A stretch of 26,262 nt of DNA from Coemansia sp. RSA 1804 (lineage: Eukaryota > Kickxellomycota > Kickxellomycetes > Kickxellales > Kickxellaceae). The DNA is taken from positions 1 to 26,262 of the forward strand of contig JANBTH010000215.1 in NCBI GenBank assembly GCA_027578815.1, in the 5' to 3' direction. A program made the position numbers and the translations under genes. Positions 16,471 through 25,912 of the stretch are shown piece after piece; the stretch's first letter is position 1, and each line of letters opens with the position of its first letter. The notes beneath the pieces were generated by a model that was given only the letters and a program-made list of their open reading frames with translations, ran no database searches and had not been told where the DNA came from.

Positions 16471-18720
16471 ATGGCTGCTTTCAACCACGATCTTCTCGTC
16501 AGCACCGTGTCAAATAGAATAAATAATGCCCTCTACAAGTACGTGCACAATTTCAAGCAAAGACAGCTGGCTATCCTGACAAGGGCTGTCATTCTGTACG
16601 CAAAGCACCAGACAAAGATCCAACGATCAATTCTCGTTATAGTCTGTGTTGTGCTTATTGAGCGCTTGCGCAAGCTAGTGCGGCTGATGACTGCGGAGCG
16701 TAGCCCTGCTCCTGTCGGCAACAGCAACAGCAAAACGAACAACGGCAGCGATAATGGCAAGCAGCGGCGAGGCGCTCAGCTGGACAAGCAGTTCTTTGAC
16801 AACATGAAGAGACTGGTGCGGATCGTCATCCCCGGCCTTCTCACCAAGGAATCTGCCATGCTTGCCACACACACCATACTCCTTGTGATCCGCACTTTCC
16901 TATCGGTAGCTGTTGCCGCACTCGATGGGAGGATTGTCAGCTCCCTTGTTCGGCTGCAGGGGCGCGAGTTTCTCCTTGGAATCGCTCGCTGGATGGCAAT
17001 GGCTGTCCCGGCAACCCTGACAAACAGTCTACTGACGTATCTGCAATCCATGCTTGCCATTCGGTTCCGGCAGAACCTGACAGAGCACGTGCATGCAAAG
17101 TACCTGAAGAACAACACATACTACTCGGTTGGCAATCTGGACGACAGAATCAAGAACGCCGACCAGCTGATAGCCGTGGACATCATGAAGTTCTCCAACT
17201 CGCTGTCTGAGCTGTACTCGAACCTGGCCAAGCCCACGTTAGATGCGGTTGTGTATAACATCCAGCTGGCCAAAAGCCTCGGCGTCGAGTCTCTGTTTGG
17301 GATCATGGTCATCATACAGATGTCCATGGGGATGCTCCGTCTTCTTGCGCCGCCGTTCGGCCAGCTTGTTGCTCAGGAGCAGCGGCTCGAGGGCGAGTTC
17401 TATTTCACGCACTCGCGCCTTATTGAGCACGCCGAGGAAATTGCTCTTTACCGTGGACACGACGCCGAAAAGCGCACTATCACACGCCGGTACCTGCGCC
17501 TGGTCCGCCATGTCAACCGCGTGTTCCGTCTGAATGTATTCTACGGAATGCTGGAGGACTTTGTGGTAAAGTACTTTTGGGGCGCCGCTGGTCTGGTTGC
17601 CTGTGCGGTCCCTGTGTTTGCCGAACGCCTGCCTGGCGCTAAAAGAGCCGCCGAGCTGGCGCTTACGGCAAACGGGGCCAATCTGGGCGACCGCACACGG
17701 GACTTTATTACAAACAGAAGACTGCTTCTGAGCGGCTCCGACGCTCTTGGCAGGATGATGTATTCGTACAAGGAGATTGTTGAGATGGCGGGATATGCCG
17801 AACGCGTGACGGATCTTCTGACTGTGCTAGACGATGTCAGCGAGGGGAGGTTCGCCAAGGCCAAAGTGGGCAAAGCAGCCGAGAAGGCGTCCAATGCTGG
17901 CGAAGACAACGACGATGCGGAGGATCTTGTTAACCAGCGGGGCAGCCTCGTCGAGAGCAAGGACGAAGTCGAGTTCATCGATGTGCCCATCGTGTCTCCG
18001 AACGGCGACGTGCTTGTGCGCAAGCTTAGCTTTCTGGTAAAGCCCGGCAGACATCTGCTCATTGTTGGACCCAACGGGTGTGGCAAATCGTCAATGTTCC
18101 GGATCCTAGGCGGGCTTTGGCCAATCTATGGCGGCACCCTACGCAAGCCAAGCATGAGCCAGATCTTTTACATTCCGCAGAGACCGTACCTGCCCATAGG
18201 TACGCTGCGAGACCAGGTCATCTACCCGGACTGCGCTGCGGACATGCAGAAGAAGGGCGTGAGCGACCAGGATCTGCTGCAGATCCTGGAGGTCGTCCAG
18301 CTTGGCCACATCGTGGACCGCGAGGGCGGATGGGACTCGGCCAAGTCGTGGCGCGACGCTCTTTCGGGCGGCGACAAGCAGCGCATAGCAATGGCGCGGC
18401 TGTTCTACCACCGGCCCCGCTATGCAATCATGGACGAGTGCACCAGCGCCGTCAGCATGGACATCGAGCGGATCATGTACACGCACGCCACGGATCTCGG
18501 CATCACTCTGCTGACGGTGTCGCACCGCCAGTCGCTGTGGCAGTACCACAACTTTATTCTGCAATACGACGGCCAGGGCGGCTACGTCTTTTCGAAGCTG
18601 GACCCCGAGCGCCGCATTGCGCTGACCGACGAAAAGCAGCGCATTGAGCAAGAGCTTGCGGCCATCAGGGACATGGAAAAGCGCTTGGATGACCTGAGAG
18701 CCCAGGCTGCGTCGTACTAG
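16471..18720 (+). CDS. peroxisomal long-chain acyl-CoA ABC half-transporter (ABCD family, Pxa1/Pxa2/PMP70-like)
   Basis: The protein has 749 residues in half-transporter layout: membrane domain, then one nucleotide-binding domain. ABCD proteins dimerise in the peroxisomal membrane and import very-long- or long-chain acyl-CoA for beta-oxidation. The membrane domain (about 110-430) contains the ABCD loop [15 protein letters not shown] and the EAA-like motif [13 protein letters not shown] beginning at residue 322. The ATPase has Walker [10 protein letters not shown] at 533-541, signature LSGGDKQ at 631, Walker [11 protein letters not shown] at 651-660 with catalytic E656, and the switch histidine H685. 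The C-terminus is a charged coiled coil (about 710-745). The start is the first in-frame ATG, after a CT-rich leader. An acidic linker (about 475-515) separates the two halves. Which substrate and which ABCD subtype cannot be told from sequence alone. Confidence 0.92.
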   Translation: MAAFNHDLLVSTVSNRINNALYKYVHNFKQRQLAILTRAVILYAKHQTKIQRSILVIVCVVLIERLRKLVRLMTAERSPAPVGNSNSKTNNGSDNGKQRRGAQLDKQFFDNMKRLVRIVIPGLLTKESAMLATHTILLVIRTFLSVAVAALDGRIVSSLVRLQGREFLLGIARWMAMAVPATLTNSLLTYLQSMLAIRFRQNLTEHVHAKYLKNNTYYSVGNLDDRIKNADQLIAVDIMKFSNSLSELYSNLAKPTLDAVVYNIQLAKSLGVESLFGIMVIIQMSMGMLRLLAPPFGQLVAQEQRLEGEFYFTHSRLIEHAEEIALYRGHDAEKRTITRRYLRLVRHVNRVFRLNVFYGMLEDFVVKYFWGAAGLVACAVPVFAERLPGAKRAAELALTANGANLGDRTRDFITNRRLLLSGSDALGRMMYSYKEIVEMAGYAERVTDLLTVLDDVSEGRFAKAKVGKAAEKASNAGEDNDDAEDLVNQRGSLVESKDEVEFIDVPIVSPNGDVLVRKLSFLVKPGRHLLIVGPNGCGKSSMFRILGGLWPIYGGTLRKPSMSQIFYIPQRPYLPIGTLRDQVIYPDCAADMQKKGVSDQDLLQILEVVQLGHIVDREGGWDSAKSWRDALSGGDKQRIAMARLFYHRPRYAIMDECTSAVSMDIERIMYTHATDLGITLLTVSHRQSLWQYHNFILQYDGQGGYVFSKLDPERRIALTDEKQRIEQELAAIRDMEKRLDDLRAQAASY

Positions 18721-19113
18721 AGTGCGCTGGCGGTGCTCTCCGGGCTTTTTTTACGCTCGCTATTTCATTAGCTTGTAACATGTTGCCGTTAGGGCTTGCT
18801 GTAAGCAACAGAATAAAGAGACGCCCTGTATTTTTATCAGATCTCTTGGCCCTTGAAATGAAGCAAATAAAATGGCAACACGTCTCATTTTTTCGCTTTA
18901 GTGCGTGTGGTTCACTAATTTTCTTTTGATGGGACAGCACGAATAAAAGTTGCGTTTCTTCACCTCTTCTCTTGCGTGTTTGTTTATTTATTTATTTTTA
19001 TTCTCTCCATTCCTTTTGCTCGCAATTCAATTCCCTATTTTAGGCTCTGGGCCATACAAGCGGCGACCACAAGAGGGAAACGGCACCAACGTCCAGCACG
19101 CCCGTTTATAAAG
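18721..19113. other. intergenic region between the ABC transporter and the Apq12-like gene
   Basis: This 393-bp gap has an AATAAA at about 18812, a likely polyadenylation signal for the transporter. It is followed by T-rich and CT-rich promoter or leader sequence (about 18960-19040). The downstream frame is open back to 18976 but without an ATG. No RNA gene is seen. Confidence 0.5.
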
Positions 19114-19641
19114 ATGTCATACCTGGAGCACGGGACGCAGGCCACCCAGTACATACGGTCGTTTCTCAGCTATGTCCACCAGCGGGCTTTCCCGCTCTGC
19201 GCCGACTTTACGCTGAAAATGGGCAGGCAGTGGCCGCCGTTCCAGACGGCCCTTGACGTCGTTGGCCCAATGGTCTTTACAATCGTCCTGGAGGCTCTCC
19301 TCCTATACGTCGGCGCACGCATTGCGATATCGGCATTCAAGATAGTCAGCGGCACGCTTTACCGGATCCTCCGGCTTGCGCTCCTGGTCCTGTTCATAGG
19401 GCTGGGCATCTCCTTGGGTCTCTACGTCTATCTTACAGATGCTTCCAACAGCAAGGCGGTGGCGGACATGACAAAGAACCATTTCTGGCTCAATCAGGTC
19501 GCCTCGTTCGCGAGTCTTGTAACGCCCATGTGGAACGACATTCTGGCACAGGGGAAGGCCGACCAGAAGAGGACGTCGCGTACGCACACGCAGCACGACC
19601 AAAAAGCATTCAAATACAAGGTGCAGCAGGCATACGTGTAA
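19114..19641 (+). CDS. small two-transmembrane protein, Apq12-like (nuclear envelope/ER)
   Basis: The protein has 175 residues. Two hydrophobic segments (about 51-72 and 86-107) are separated by an amphipathic stretch (AFKIVSGTLYRILR). They are followed by a soluble, mildly basic tail ending in FKYKVQQAYV. The pattern of a membrane helix, an amphipathic link and LxLLVLFIGLGISLGLYVY resembles the Apq12 family of nuclear envelope/ER proteins, which act in nuclear pore assembly and membrane fluidity. The similarity is judged by eye and is moderate; other small ER proteins are possible. The ATG at 19114 is the first in frame. It converges with the SRR1-domain gene across 114 bp. Confidence 0.6.
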   Translation: MSYLEHGTQATQYIRSFLSYVHQRAFPLCADFTLKMGRQWPPFQTALDVVGPMVFTIVLEALLLYVGARIAISAFKIVSGTLYRILRLALLVLFIGLGISLGLYVYLTDASNSKAVADMTKNHFWLNQVASFASLVTPMWNDILAQGKADQKRTSRTHTQHDQKAFKYKVQQAYV

Positions 19642-19755
19642 TAGCCACACATTTCAACCTTTTTTCTTGTAGTAAATATAAGCAGGACCTTGCGATTCCT
19701 GCCTAGAATGGCAAAGATCAACGAAATGCGGTTCCATCGTATCGCCGCCAAATTG
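19642..19755. terminator. convergent 3' ends (Apq12-like gene and SRR1-domain gene)
   Basis: Only 114 bp separate the two stop codons on opposite strands. It contains T-rich sequence and AGTAAATATAAG. Both transcripts must end here or overlap at their 3' ends. Confidence 0.4.
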
Positions 19756-20646
19756 CTAGGAAGGGCCGTCTGATTTTGGAATGGCTTTCAGATCGATAGT
19801 TGCAGAACTGCCGAACTCGATACGCTGGAGACATGTGTCCGTGAACGCATACGGGTTCTGACGAAGCTTCAGCATCTTCTCGCTTGGGAACCCCGTGGAA
19901 ACAACATGCGCAAGCACCCGATTTATATGCGGTGACTGCTGTGCAAAGCGGTCAGCATCATTCGAGTCCAGGTACCGCTGCAGACTGTTGCCAATAATCA
20001 CAATCCGCAAAAGGCATTCGGCAGTCCAGTTCGCAGACAGTAGATTTTCGTAGAGAAAGACTTCGCAGTGGGGCATGTAGAACAGCGTTCTCTTCAAAGC
20101 TTTTCTCTTTGCTTCTTCGTTGACCGGGATTATTGACACGCCCAGCCGTTCGTATGTCAGAGCATCGGCCTCGGTCGTGGCCGGATCGTATGCCATAATG
20201 TCAGGCACGTTCAAGTGGTGCTCGTTGAGCAGCAGAATCAGCGCCAGCTGCCACTGCGAGACCTGCAGTGCAAGGGATCCAACGCCGTAGCAGACAATCT
20301 CGAGTGGCGAAAACACTCTGATCTGTCCAACGATATTCTTCTCAAACGCACTGAAGTAGTCGCTGTCCCGAAGTGTTTGTTTCTTTGCCTCAATTGCCTC
20401 GATCTGCTGTTTCATTATCTGATCTGGATCGTCTGGCTGTGTCCGTTGTCTCAGCCGCTGCTGTCTGTTGTTTCTCTTCCTTTTACTCAGACATGCAACA
20501 TCATTAACGGCGCTTATCTCGGGGACTTTCTGTGGCTCCGAGACCTTTGACTGTGAGATCTGCTTAGATGATACATGACCTGTTCTGCCTCGTCGTGTTT
20601 TAGCTTTTACTAGAGTAAATCCGTCGTCGTCGCTGGCAGGAACCAT
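19756..20646 (-). CDS. SRR1-domain protein (Ber1-like)
   Basis: The protein has 296 residues. The N-terminal 85 are basic and disordered (DDDGFTLVKAKTRRGR, then an Arg/Gln-rich stretch). The SRR1-like domain follows: VCYGVGSLALQVSQWQLALI, then the PDIMAYDPATTEADALTYERLG block, FYMPHCEVFLYENLLSANW and IIGNSLQRYL. The family includes Arabidopsis SRR1, human SRRD and yeast Ber1, linked to clock signalling, haem or porphyrin metabolism and microtubule phenotypes; the biochemical role is not settled. The start at 20646 is the first ATG and gives the acidic-aromatic DDDGFTLV beginning often seen in SRR1 proteins. No introns are apparent. Confidence 0.85.
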   Translation of the reverse strand: MVPASDDDGFTLVKAKTRRGRTGHVSSKQISQSKVSEPQKVPEISAVNDVACLSKRKRNNRQQRLRQRTQPDDPDQIMKQQIEAIEAKKQTLRDSDYFSAFEKNIVGQIRVFSPLEIVCYGVGSLALQVSQWQLALILLLNEHHLNVPDIMAYDPATTEADALTYERLGVSIIPVNEEAKRKALKRTLFYMPHCEVFLYENLLSANWTAECLLRIVIIGNSLQRYLDSNDADRFAQQSPHINRVLAHVVSTGFPSEKMLKLRQNPYAFTDTCLQRIEFGSSATIDLKAIPKSDGPS

Positions 20647-21039
20647 TGCTTTTGTCTTTTCTTTTTTCCCTCTTCTTCTATTCCAGCCAGCTAGTAAGAA
20701 CGGCTGACATGCGTGTTGATAAATGGAAAGTGTAGTTGTAGGAACAGTATGAAAGGAGAGACAGCTTGTATTTGCATGTACATTTTTAAATGGGGATGGT
20801 TTTTTATGCCCAGCTAAATGGGGTTTTTGCTTTTAGTTGCCCAGCAACCTGGAAAGAGAGGTTTGTGGGACATTCACATTGCCATCAGCAAAGCGTAAAT
20901 AAGAAATCCATTAGGTGTGTATTTAGTCTCCATACGCGACGAATACGTTACTTGCAAGATGAAGAGAAGGAAGATGAGGAGAGCCAGAGAGATGCAAAAT
21001 TTACATACGCACAAGCAGGGAGGAGATGGTGGTGGTTTA
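20647..21039. other. intergenic region between the SRR1-domain gene and GPI1
   Basis: This 393-bp gap holds the promoter and leader of the SRR1-domain gene and the 3' UTR of GPI1, both on the minus strand. Plus-strand open frames here are short and without motifs. Confidence 0.55.
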
Positions 21040-23229
21040 CTACTCGGATTTTGCGTTGGCAGGAAATGAGTGTGGGCCGGTTTTATGACCGATTGTCGTA
21101 CCTGTTGCAGAACCAGAACCACCAGCATTACCTCTACGACTTCCGCTGTCGTCTAGGCTCTGTTCCGACAATAGACCGGGAATCATCATGTGCTGCAGAC
21201 GCGGGAACGGCCGGATAACCTTGCCGCCCAGCAACGAACGCAAGAGACCAAAAGACAGGTAGCTTGCAATAAACTGGTTCCAGATCTGCAGGTACTGGAA
21301 GAACAAGGACGAAAAGGGCATCGGTGCAGAGTCCATCTGCACAACCGTGACATCCAGTCTGTTGCGAGCAGACAGCGGGATTGGGTCGCGGGACAGACGC
21401 ACCGGCGAGCCGGGCATATGCCAGGCGGTTTCAATAAAGCGGGGTGCGTAGCTGCTTTTCACGCTGTAGGACACGCCGGCAGGAAACATTTGCGGATCGC
21501 GGATACGCAGAATGGCGTAGAAGACGGGACAGTGGTTGAGGATGCCGAGAATGATCTCCAAAACCCCCTGCGCCATGACAACGACCACTCGGTGTCCGGC
21601 AAAGGTCAGGTAGTAAACAAGGACGGTGGGGAACAAATACGTAAGCAGCGTGAACAGGATGGTTCCAATAAGGAGCTGATCCAGACCATAGTCGCAGCTG
21701 TCAATTCGGTTGCGAAGCACATTGTGCTTGCGTCCGCGGAAAAGATTAAACAGCGACGAAAGCGTGACCAGGATCCAGAAGAAGATGCGCGTGGCAACCA
21801 TGTAGAACCAGTAGGTGTGGAGCGTGGTCAGCGTAAGAGTATCCGACAGGATTGAAAGCTGCATGGAGCAGCCGCCAACAAACCCGGACCACCCTGCCAA
21901 AAGAACAACGGCGCGGAGGTAGCGTGTGATCGGCTGGAAAATGACGGTCCAAAAGTGGATCAGCCATAGAAACAGCTCAGCCAGAAACCCATCCAGTCCG
22001 TTGTTCAGCTTCAGTCCCGCCGGCCACCCGCGAAGCCATCCGATCGTCTCCTCCAGCGACGTGATTGTGTGTCGCTTCTGTCTGGACACAATCAGATCGC
22101 TTGCTGCATGCGAATAGACGATAAGAAGGGTGCCCAGTACGCATCCGATGATAATGTCCAGCGCAATGACCCAGACGCTGTTCCAGAAGCTTGCGTATTG
22201 CGCATTATGCTGCCGTCCACCGCGCAAAGGCTGCTTAGTGTAGTACGACGCCTTCCACTGCTCGATCAGATATGTAGCCCGGCGTAGAACAAAGTCCAGC
22301 TGCTGCCCGACCGCAGAAAACCTTTTGACCTCGTACCCTGCCACCACCGTGTCAACCAGGCGCAGGAGGTGTGCTGATAACACAAGGAACGTGTCGGACA
22401 TTTGTCTAAACAACGATGATTCGGGCTTGGTTTCCCGTGGCTGCAAAGCGTCGTCGCTCTGGCGGTCGATGTGTGTAAAGGCGCTCCAGGTTCTGCCAAA
22501 AAGCCCACGAGAGCTCTTTCTGGACACGGCACCATGCAAGTGCACATATATCTGTCCTGCCAAGTTGATGTGATCGAGTATGTTCTGAAAGCGCGAGCAA
22601 TCGCGCTGTCTCTCGACGCACCACCGATTGCTTGGCATGGCTGCTGAAAGATCGAGGTTGATCGGCGAGGCGGTATAAAAGTGCCAGGGCTCGGCAACGC
22701 TCTCCTCGTAGACAATGATTATGATGCGGCAAGGCACGGCTGCGCCATAGAGCAGCACGGACCGGAATGCAACCTGTGTACGAGCAGTAAATGCGTCAAC
22801 CCAAAGAGCGCTCGAATCGCGAACATCGGGCTCGCATAGCCCTTCGCCCTCGCGGCTGAGATACCCAATGACCTTTGGCTGTACTGTCGCGTCCTGAGCA
22901 CTGTGGTGCAGTTCCTGAAGAGACCCGATGTGGCGAGCAGATGGATCGCTGGATCTTTGCAATGACTCATTGCGTTCAGAGTGGGCCGAGCGGTGCTGGT
23001 GGAAGTCGCAGAGATACTCTGTAACCTGGCTTGCATTTGCAAACTCTGCCTTGCTTGCCACAACAACGCCCTCACGACCAAAGACCCATCCTACTAGATA
23101 GCCGCTATCTGCTGCTGGCATGCAAAGATGCTTTGGCCAGAATATCTTAAACACATGCTGCTGTTGCGGCTGCTGCGGCTGCTGCGGCTGCTGCGGCTGC
23201 TGCAAATGGTCTGAATCGAAAGAGAACAT
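21040..23229 (-). CDS. gpi1: GPI-GlcNAc transferase subunit GPI1/PIG-Q
   Basis: The protein has 729 residues. GPI1/PIG-Q is a membrane subunit of the ER enzyme that adds GlcNAc to phosphatidylinositol, the first step of GPI-anchor synthesis; it stabilises the complex rather than providing the active site. The N-terminus has a (QQP)n tract (about 10-23), then the conserved HVFKIFWPKHL and GYLVGWVFG. The middle carries the membrane region (about 350-600), with WVIALDIIIGCVLGTLLI, FWTVIFQPITRYLRAVVLLAGW and TYLFPTVLVYYLTFAGHRVVV. The family C-terminal block follows: NHCPVFYAILRIRDPQMFPAG, then FFQYLQIWNQFIASYLSFGLLRSLLGGK. The last 45 residues are Ser/Gly-rich. The ATG at 23229 precedes the conserved N-terminal part closely. 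The preceding ORF on the same strand ends only 69 bp upstream. Confidence 0.9.
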   Translation of the reverse strand: MFSFDSDHLQQPQQPQQPQQPQQQHVFKIFWPKHLCMPAADSGYLVGWVFGREGVVVASKAEFANASQVTEYLCDFHQHRSAHSERNESLQRSSDPSARHIGSLQELHHSAQDATVQPKVIGYLSREGEGLCEPDVRDSSALWVDAFTARTQVAFRSVLLYGAAVPCRIIIIVYEESVAEPWHFYTASPINLDLSAAMPSNRWCVERQRDCSRFQNILDHINLAGQIYVHLHGAVSRKSSRGLFGRTWSAFTHIDRQSDDALQPRETKPESSLFRQMSDTFLVLSAHLLRLVDTVVAGYEVKRFSAVGQQLDFVLRRATYLIEQWKASYYTKQPLRGGRQHNAQYASFWNSVWVIALDIIIGCVLGTLLIVYSHAASDLIVSRQKRHTITSLEETIGWLRGWPAGLKLNNGLDGFLAELFLWLIHFWTVIFQPITRYLRAVVLLAGWSGFVGGCSMQLSILSDTLTLTTLHTYWFYMVATRIFFWILVTLSSLFNLFRGRKHNVLRNRIDSCDYGLDQLLIGTILFTLLTYLFPTVLVYYLTFAGHRVVVVMAQGVLEIILGILNHCPVFYAILRIRDPQMFPAGVSYSVKSSYAPRFIETAWHMPGSPVRLSRDPIPLSARNRLDVTVVQMDSAPMPFSSLFFQYLQIWNQFIASYLSFGLLRSLLGGKVIRPFPRLQHMMIPGLLSEQSLDDSGSRRGNAGGSGSATGTTIGHKTGPHSFPANAKSE
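23158..23205 (-). repeat. 9-bp repeat coding a Gln-Gln-Pro tract
   Basis: Repeated CTGCTGCGG units on the plus strand encode successive QQP triplets near the N-terminus of GPI1. It is a low-complexity, probably cytosolic and disordered segment, likely to vary in length between strains. Confidence 0.9.
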
Positions 23230-23298
23230 GCTCAGGTTTTAAAACCACAAAATATTCAATGCCCTTCTGTTGTATAGCGAGGAGTCCAGGTTGCGCTG

Positions 23299-23583
23299 CT
23301 AAAAGCTGCCACGGCGCTTGAGGTTCTCTCGAGCAGACGTGCGGTACTTGTATTCGGTGCTCCCCTGTGCCTCCCAGTTGGCAATTCTTGCCAGCGGCCA
23401 CAAGAACAGACAGAGGGCTGTCAGCGTAGTGGCAAGGCCAAGAAAAACAAGAAGGGTTGGTGAGAGCTGGTGTAGCTTGGTTAGTGCGGCTTCCTTCACC
23501 TGGCTCCAGTTGAGCGGATTGAAGTGGCGCGTGAGGTAGCCGACAGCGAACGCAATCAGTACTAGGCGGACCTGCTCGAGCAT
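23299..23583 (-). CDS. small two-transmembrane protein of unknown function
   Basis: The protein has 94 residues and I do not recognise it. A hydrophobic segment lies at about 5-18 (VRLVLIAFAVGYLT). An amphipathic loop with FNPLNWSQVKEAALTKLHQL follows, then a strong membrane helix at about 45-66 (LLVFLGLATTLTALCLFLWP) and a basic C-terminus ending RENLKRRGSF. That topology and tail suit a small ER or mitochondrial membrane protein or complex subunit. Support for translation is the ATG start, the clean hydrophobic and charged segments and the GC-rich codon use of its neighbours. It sits 69 bp upstream of GPI1 on the same strand and is divergent from Leo1. Small GPI- or dolichol-pathway subunits were considered, but no clear match was found. 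Confidence 0.6.
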   Translation of the reverse strand: MLEQVRLVLIAFAVGYLTRHFNPLNWSQVKEAALTKLHQLSPTLLVFLGLATTLTALCLFLWPLARIANWEAQGSTEYKYRTSARENLKRRGSF

Positions 23584-24019
23584 TGGCTCTCCGCGTAGAG
23601 GCCACTATGCTGTTGCTGGCAATAATGCGATAAACACACTCCCAAGCGCAAACAATCCCTCCCGACTTTGTCCACCAGCGAATGCTTTCCTCTATGTGTT
23701 TCCTGAAAGAGGGAGACGGTAATGTCAACAAAAAAGAAGAGAGCGTTTCTACAAATACACTTTAATGCAACTAATAAAACAGGCCGATTGGAATGTGAGG
23801 GGAAAAGGAACTGAGCGCATAAATCTGAGAAAAACGGAATCACAACATTCGGGTTTTTCTTCATTTATTTCTTTTTTTCATTAAACAAGCAGTTGTGCGT
23901 GTTTTTATTTTTTTACACTTTTTCTTGGCCATTCTCTAATCTCCCTTTCTCTTTCTGTCTACTAGCGGCGTGTTTGGCAATCTTTCTTTTTATTTTTATC
24001 TTTATTTCAGTAACTGGTG
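23584..24019. promoter_or_regulatory. divergent promoter between the small membrane ORF and LEO1
   Basis: The last 150 bp before LEO1 are strongly T- and CT-rich and end in ctttatttcag at 24000-24010, ten bases before the ATG. This looks like a 3' splice site, so LEO1 may have a 5' UTR intron; its donor is not assigned. The other half lacks clear motifs. Confidence 0.45.
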
Positions 24020-25531
24020 ATGAGCGATCTGTTTGGTTCGGACATTAGCGACAGCGAGGAGACCGGTCGGCAGAATCAGCTGTCGACGGAGAAAGGAGGC
24101 CGCAGCCCATACACACCCGAGCCCAGAGGGGAGTCGCCGTTTGGACGCGACAGTCAAGGCGTGAACGACCGCAATGCAAAGCGGAATGCAGAGAATGACG
24201 CGTCGGCTGATCTTTTTGGCAGCGGTGAAGACGACGACGATGACGCAGAGATGCGCGGCGGCGGATCGGATAGCGCGCACAGCGGCGATGAGGATGGGAC
24301 AAGAAGAGTGCAGGTGCGCGTGATGAGCGCCAAGGTGCCGGTGCTGCCTGTTCCACACTCATCCGATGGCCGTCACATTGTGGCACGCACACCGAATATC
24401 CTGCAGCTGGATCCCACTCCGTTTTCGGCCGACTCGTATGAGGATCTGATCAAGGAGGAGCATACGATTGCAGAGAAGCATGGATACAAGTCGGCAGTCA
24501 CTCCGGAGCTTGCGTCGGCCGTGGAGGGGATTCTGGCGAACACTGTGCGGTGGCGGCGTGTTGCGGTGCCAGGCGGTGCGTTTAAGCGTGAAAGCAATGC
24601 GCGGCTGGTGCGGTGGTCGGACGGATCGTTTACTGTTGCCATTGGCGGACAGGCGCCAGAGTCATACAGCATCACCAGCGAGCAGCTGGCGGCGCCAGGC
24701 AAGAAGGAGCAGTTCTACTATGCGGCCGCCCAGCATCCACGCGAGCTGCTGATGCAGACCCATGCGCGGTTTACCGAACAGTGGCAGGTGCGGCCGTCGC
24801 GGCAGTCGGCCCAATCTCGCGCGGCTGTTTCACTACTCCTGAGCAGAGCGCGCGCAAAGGGAGCACAGAGCTCAGGGGCCGCACCAACTGCCAAAGGCGC
24901 AAAGGGCTCGCGCATGCGGTTTATCGTTGTAGACGAGGACCCGGAGCTTGTTGCCAAGCGCGCGGAGAAGGAGGAGGAGGAGCGGGAGCGCCAGCGCAAG
25001 AGGGAACAGCGGCTGCGCGAGCGTAGAGAGGCGAAGGAATACCAGACCGGGCGAGACTATAGCGAGTATGCTGACGTTGATGTGTATGGCGGAGACGACT
25101 ACTCTGAGGACGATGATCGCGATTACGCGTCTGAGAATGGCAGACCGCAGCACCGCACCGCAGGCTTGGCCAACGACCGTGGCCAGGCAGCGCGACGCTC
25201 GAGGGAGCAACAGAAGCATTCAGTCAGGCCGCTGGCATCTCGCCGACCCGCACACAGCGCGTATGCCGAGGATGAAGATGACGGCTTTATTGTCGACGAC
25301 GACGAAGAGCTCGAGATTGGCCCCCGCGACGAGTTTGACACAGAGGAGGAGGAGGAGGAGCTGGCCGCCCGGCGTCTGCAGAACGCAAAGCGTGCCGACA
25401 ACGCTGACAGCGACGACGACAACGACAACGACGACAGCTTTGGCGGCGACGCACGCGAACGCGACGCGCGCACACGCAGCTCCAAGCCGCGCCGGCTGCG
25501 CGACAGCGATGATGAGGGCGACAGCACGTGA
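24020..25531 (+). CDS. leo1: Paf1 complex subunit Leo1
   Basis: The protein has 503 residues. Leo1 is part of the Paf1 elongation complex, which travels with RNA polymerase II and supports histone H2B ubiquitylation and H3 methylation. The N-terminus is acidic with DLFGSD and ADLFGSGEDDD motifs typical of Leo1. The conserved Leo1 domain (about 105-245) contains VPVLPVPHSSDGRHIVARTPN, then VRWRRVAVPGGAFKRESNARLVRWSDGSFTVAIG. After it come MRFIVVDEDPELVAKRAEKEE, a long Arg/Glu helix and a highly acidic disordered tail (about 345-500) ending in RRLRDSDDEGDST. The ATG at 24020 is preferred over the adjacent in-frame GTG at 24017. No coding introns are seen. Confidence 0.92.
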   Translation: MSDLFGSDISDSEETGRQNQLSTEKGGRSPYTPEPRGESPFGRDSQGVNDRNAKRNAENDASADLFGSGEDDDDDAEMRGGGSDSAHSGDEDGTRRVQVRVMSAKVPVLPVPHSSDGRHIVARTPNILQLDPTPFSADSYEDLIKEEHTIAEKHGYKSAVTPELASAVEGILANTVRWRRVAVPGGAFKRESNARLVRWSDGSFTVAIGGQAPESYSITSEQLAAPGKKEQFYYAAAQHPRELLMQTHARFTEQWQVRPSRQSAQSRAAVSLLLSRARAKGAQSSGAAPTAKGAKGSRMRFIVVDEDPELVAKRAEKEEEERERQRKREQRLRERREAKEYQTGRDYSEYADVDVYGGDDYSEDDDRDYASENGRPQHRTAGLANDRGQAARRSREQQKHSVRPLASRRPAHSAYAEDEDDGFIVDDDEELEIGPRDEFDTEEEEEELAARRLQNAKRADNADSDDDNDNDDSFGGDARERDARTRSSKPRRLRDSDDEGDST

Positions 25532-25912
25532 GACCAAGAGAAACGACCATTTCCTGATTCCGTGCGATCCTCTTGGCTGATTGATTAGCTGGCTCGGCGC
25601 TGATTGGCCTGCTTTAACGCAACAGCAACCAAACTGTAAAAATTTTCTTTTTGCAGGGGTTGGTCGTGCTTTGTGCGCTTTAAGAAAAATATTTATCTTA
25701 GGCTCTGCGCTTGTGAGAATACAGCATTTCTGGTTGCTGCAGAGCCAGAGGAGCTGTTGCTGGGTTTTGTGGGTGCGATAAAAGCAACAAGGGTTTTTTC
25801 TAAGCGAAGCTGGGATCTCTTTCTCTTTCTCTTCAACACTTTTACTTTTGAAGAATTTCGTTTTTCGGATCTTTTTAAAACGTTAAAATTGCAAAGCCAG
25901 TAGTCGCCTAGC
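25532..25912. promoter_or_regulatory. promoter and leader of RACK1
   Basis: This 381-bp gap lies between LEO1 (same strand) and RACK1. It must hold the LEO1 terminator and a strong promoter, since RACK1 is a ribosome component. The leader has T-rich and CT-rich tracts (about 25795-25870). No specific binding site was assigned. Confidence 0.45.

Noticed and set aside
23299..23583. Identification of the small membrane ORF as DPM3 or PIG-Y
   Set aside because: The C-terminal ARENLKRRGSF loosely resembles the DPM3 tail and the size suits PIG-Y/Eri1, but the membrane segments and loop do not match either family convincingly.
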